Source: Liolophura sinensis (Eukaryota > Mollusca > Polyplacophora > Chitonida > Chitonidae). From it: a stretch of DNA of 64,000 nucleotides. The position numbers were made by a program, and so were the translations under genes. Under the pieces are notes generated by a model. It had not been told where the DNA came from and did not search any database. It saw nothing but the letters and a program-made list of their open reading frames with translations. The DNA lies in contig NC_088297.1 in assembly GCF_032854445.1 (NCBI RefSeq), forward strand, positions 4,213,991 to 4,277,990, given 5' to 3'. Shown in pieces: positions 63,311-64,000 of the stretch (positions within the stretch are counted from its first letter, which is position 1; every line of letters begins with the position of its first letter).

Positions 63311-63857
63311 TCTTCAAGAAAATATTGCTTAGTACAAGTTTACCGACTTCTGTAACATTAGCAGATCCAACAGCAAAGCTGAGAAAAGTGAGAAAGTTCG
63401 TCAGTTTACCCAGCACACCCCGGTTATATCACTTATATATGCACGATAGCGGCCAACATTACAATGGGTGGAAGCTCGGGTGGGGCTAATTACTAATTAC
63501 TCCGCCATTCAGCTAAGTACTGTGTGGTAGTTTATTGTCAGCACAGCACACTGGCTGCTTGGTGCGACGACATCATGCAACTTACGGAATACTGCATAGC
63601 ACTCGCACTCACGTGGCGGACGCACGATACCGATGTGGCAGCCGCACAGACGTGTGGAGTGCCACAAAGTTGAAAACAGTGCTGTGAACGTGTTCAAATT
63701 GCCGTGCGGTAAATAAGCAGTAAATTTATTTATCTATTTTACTTAAATGGCGTTTGTGGCACATTCATAATGGCGGACAGGTTTATATGTGGGTGGAGGG
63801 AATTGGAGTGCCGGGACAAAACCACCGCTCATCGGCAAGTAACTGAAAAACCTGCCA

Positions 63858-64000
63858 GCCCTGGAGCCTCTCACCAATCTGGTCGCTATGATTTCAAGTT
63901 CAGTTCTTGCTGCGTTCCTCTCCGATCGTAAGTAGGAAGGTTTCCAGCAACCTGCGGATGGTCTTGGGTTTCCCCTGCCCGGTTTCATTCCACCACAATG
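63858..64000 (+). mobile_element. SINE family 1, running off the window end
   Basis: It begins CTGGAGCCTCTCACCAATCT and continues to CGGTTTCATTCCACCACAATG at the last base. The preceding 63725-63857 resembles another SINE fragment in reverse (TTTATTTATC... GGTGGAGGGAATTGG). Confidence 0.75.

Overview
The window looks like nuclear DNA of an invertebrate animal, most likely a mollusc. It has intron-rich genes with GT-AG junctions, many tRNA-derived SINE copies ending in an AATAAATAAAT-type tail, non-autonomous DNA transposons, a dead non-LTR retrotransposon, and an unusually large number of minisatellites. No operon, Shine-Dalgarno or prokaryotic feature is visible. The mollusc assignment rests on my recollection of this SINE type and on the two gene families. 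It is inference, not a database match.

Three protein genes are supported, all on the minus strand. (1) 17600 to 2936: an 11-exon gene for a 935-residue scaffold protein with a long disordered N-terminus, one PDZ domain and two PH domains, the architecture of PDZPH1. All 11 exons join in phase and sum to 2808 nt, exactly 936 codons. (2) 36241 to 35753: an unrecognised uninterrupted 162-residue ORF. (3) 59182 to 42864: a 16-exon gene for a type II membrane-anchored gamma-glutamyltransferase-like protein (about 612 residues). Its exons 7 to 9 contain several frame breaks as assembled. Between genes 1 and 2 lies a decayed LINE with endonuclease tail, reverse transcriptase and RNase H (28866 to about 32030).

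Layout: 1-2935, 3' flank and probable 3' UTR of gene 1; 2936-17600, gene 1; 17700-28860, intergenic or 5' non-coding with SINEs, MITEs, several minisatellites and a 590-bp TCTG/TCTC tract; 28866-32030, LINE; 32040-35750, repeats; 35753-36241, gene 2; 36250-42860, repeats, poly-C and (TA)n, and the 3' UTR of gene 3; 42864-59182, gene 3; 59190-64000, repeat-rich upstream flank.

The most striking pattern is that tandem arrays sit on, and appear to have grown out of, 5' splice sites. Three arrays (70 bp at exon 9 and about 160 bp at exon 5 of gene 1; 28 bp at exon 6 of gene 3) have repeat units that contain the last bases of the exon plus the first bases of the intron, so each array lays down many copies of the donor site in the sense direction. 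The 28-bp array has about 80 copies of a donor that matches consensus better than the real one. Two further arrays in intron 10 of gene 3 also carry sense-strand donor consensus. A second notable pattern is that three SINE families with different tRNA-like heads share one related 3' tail of about 50 bp.
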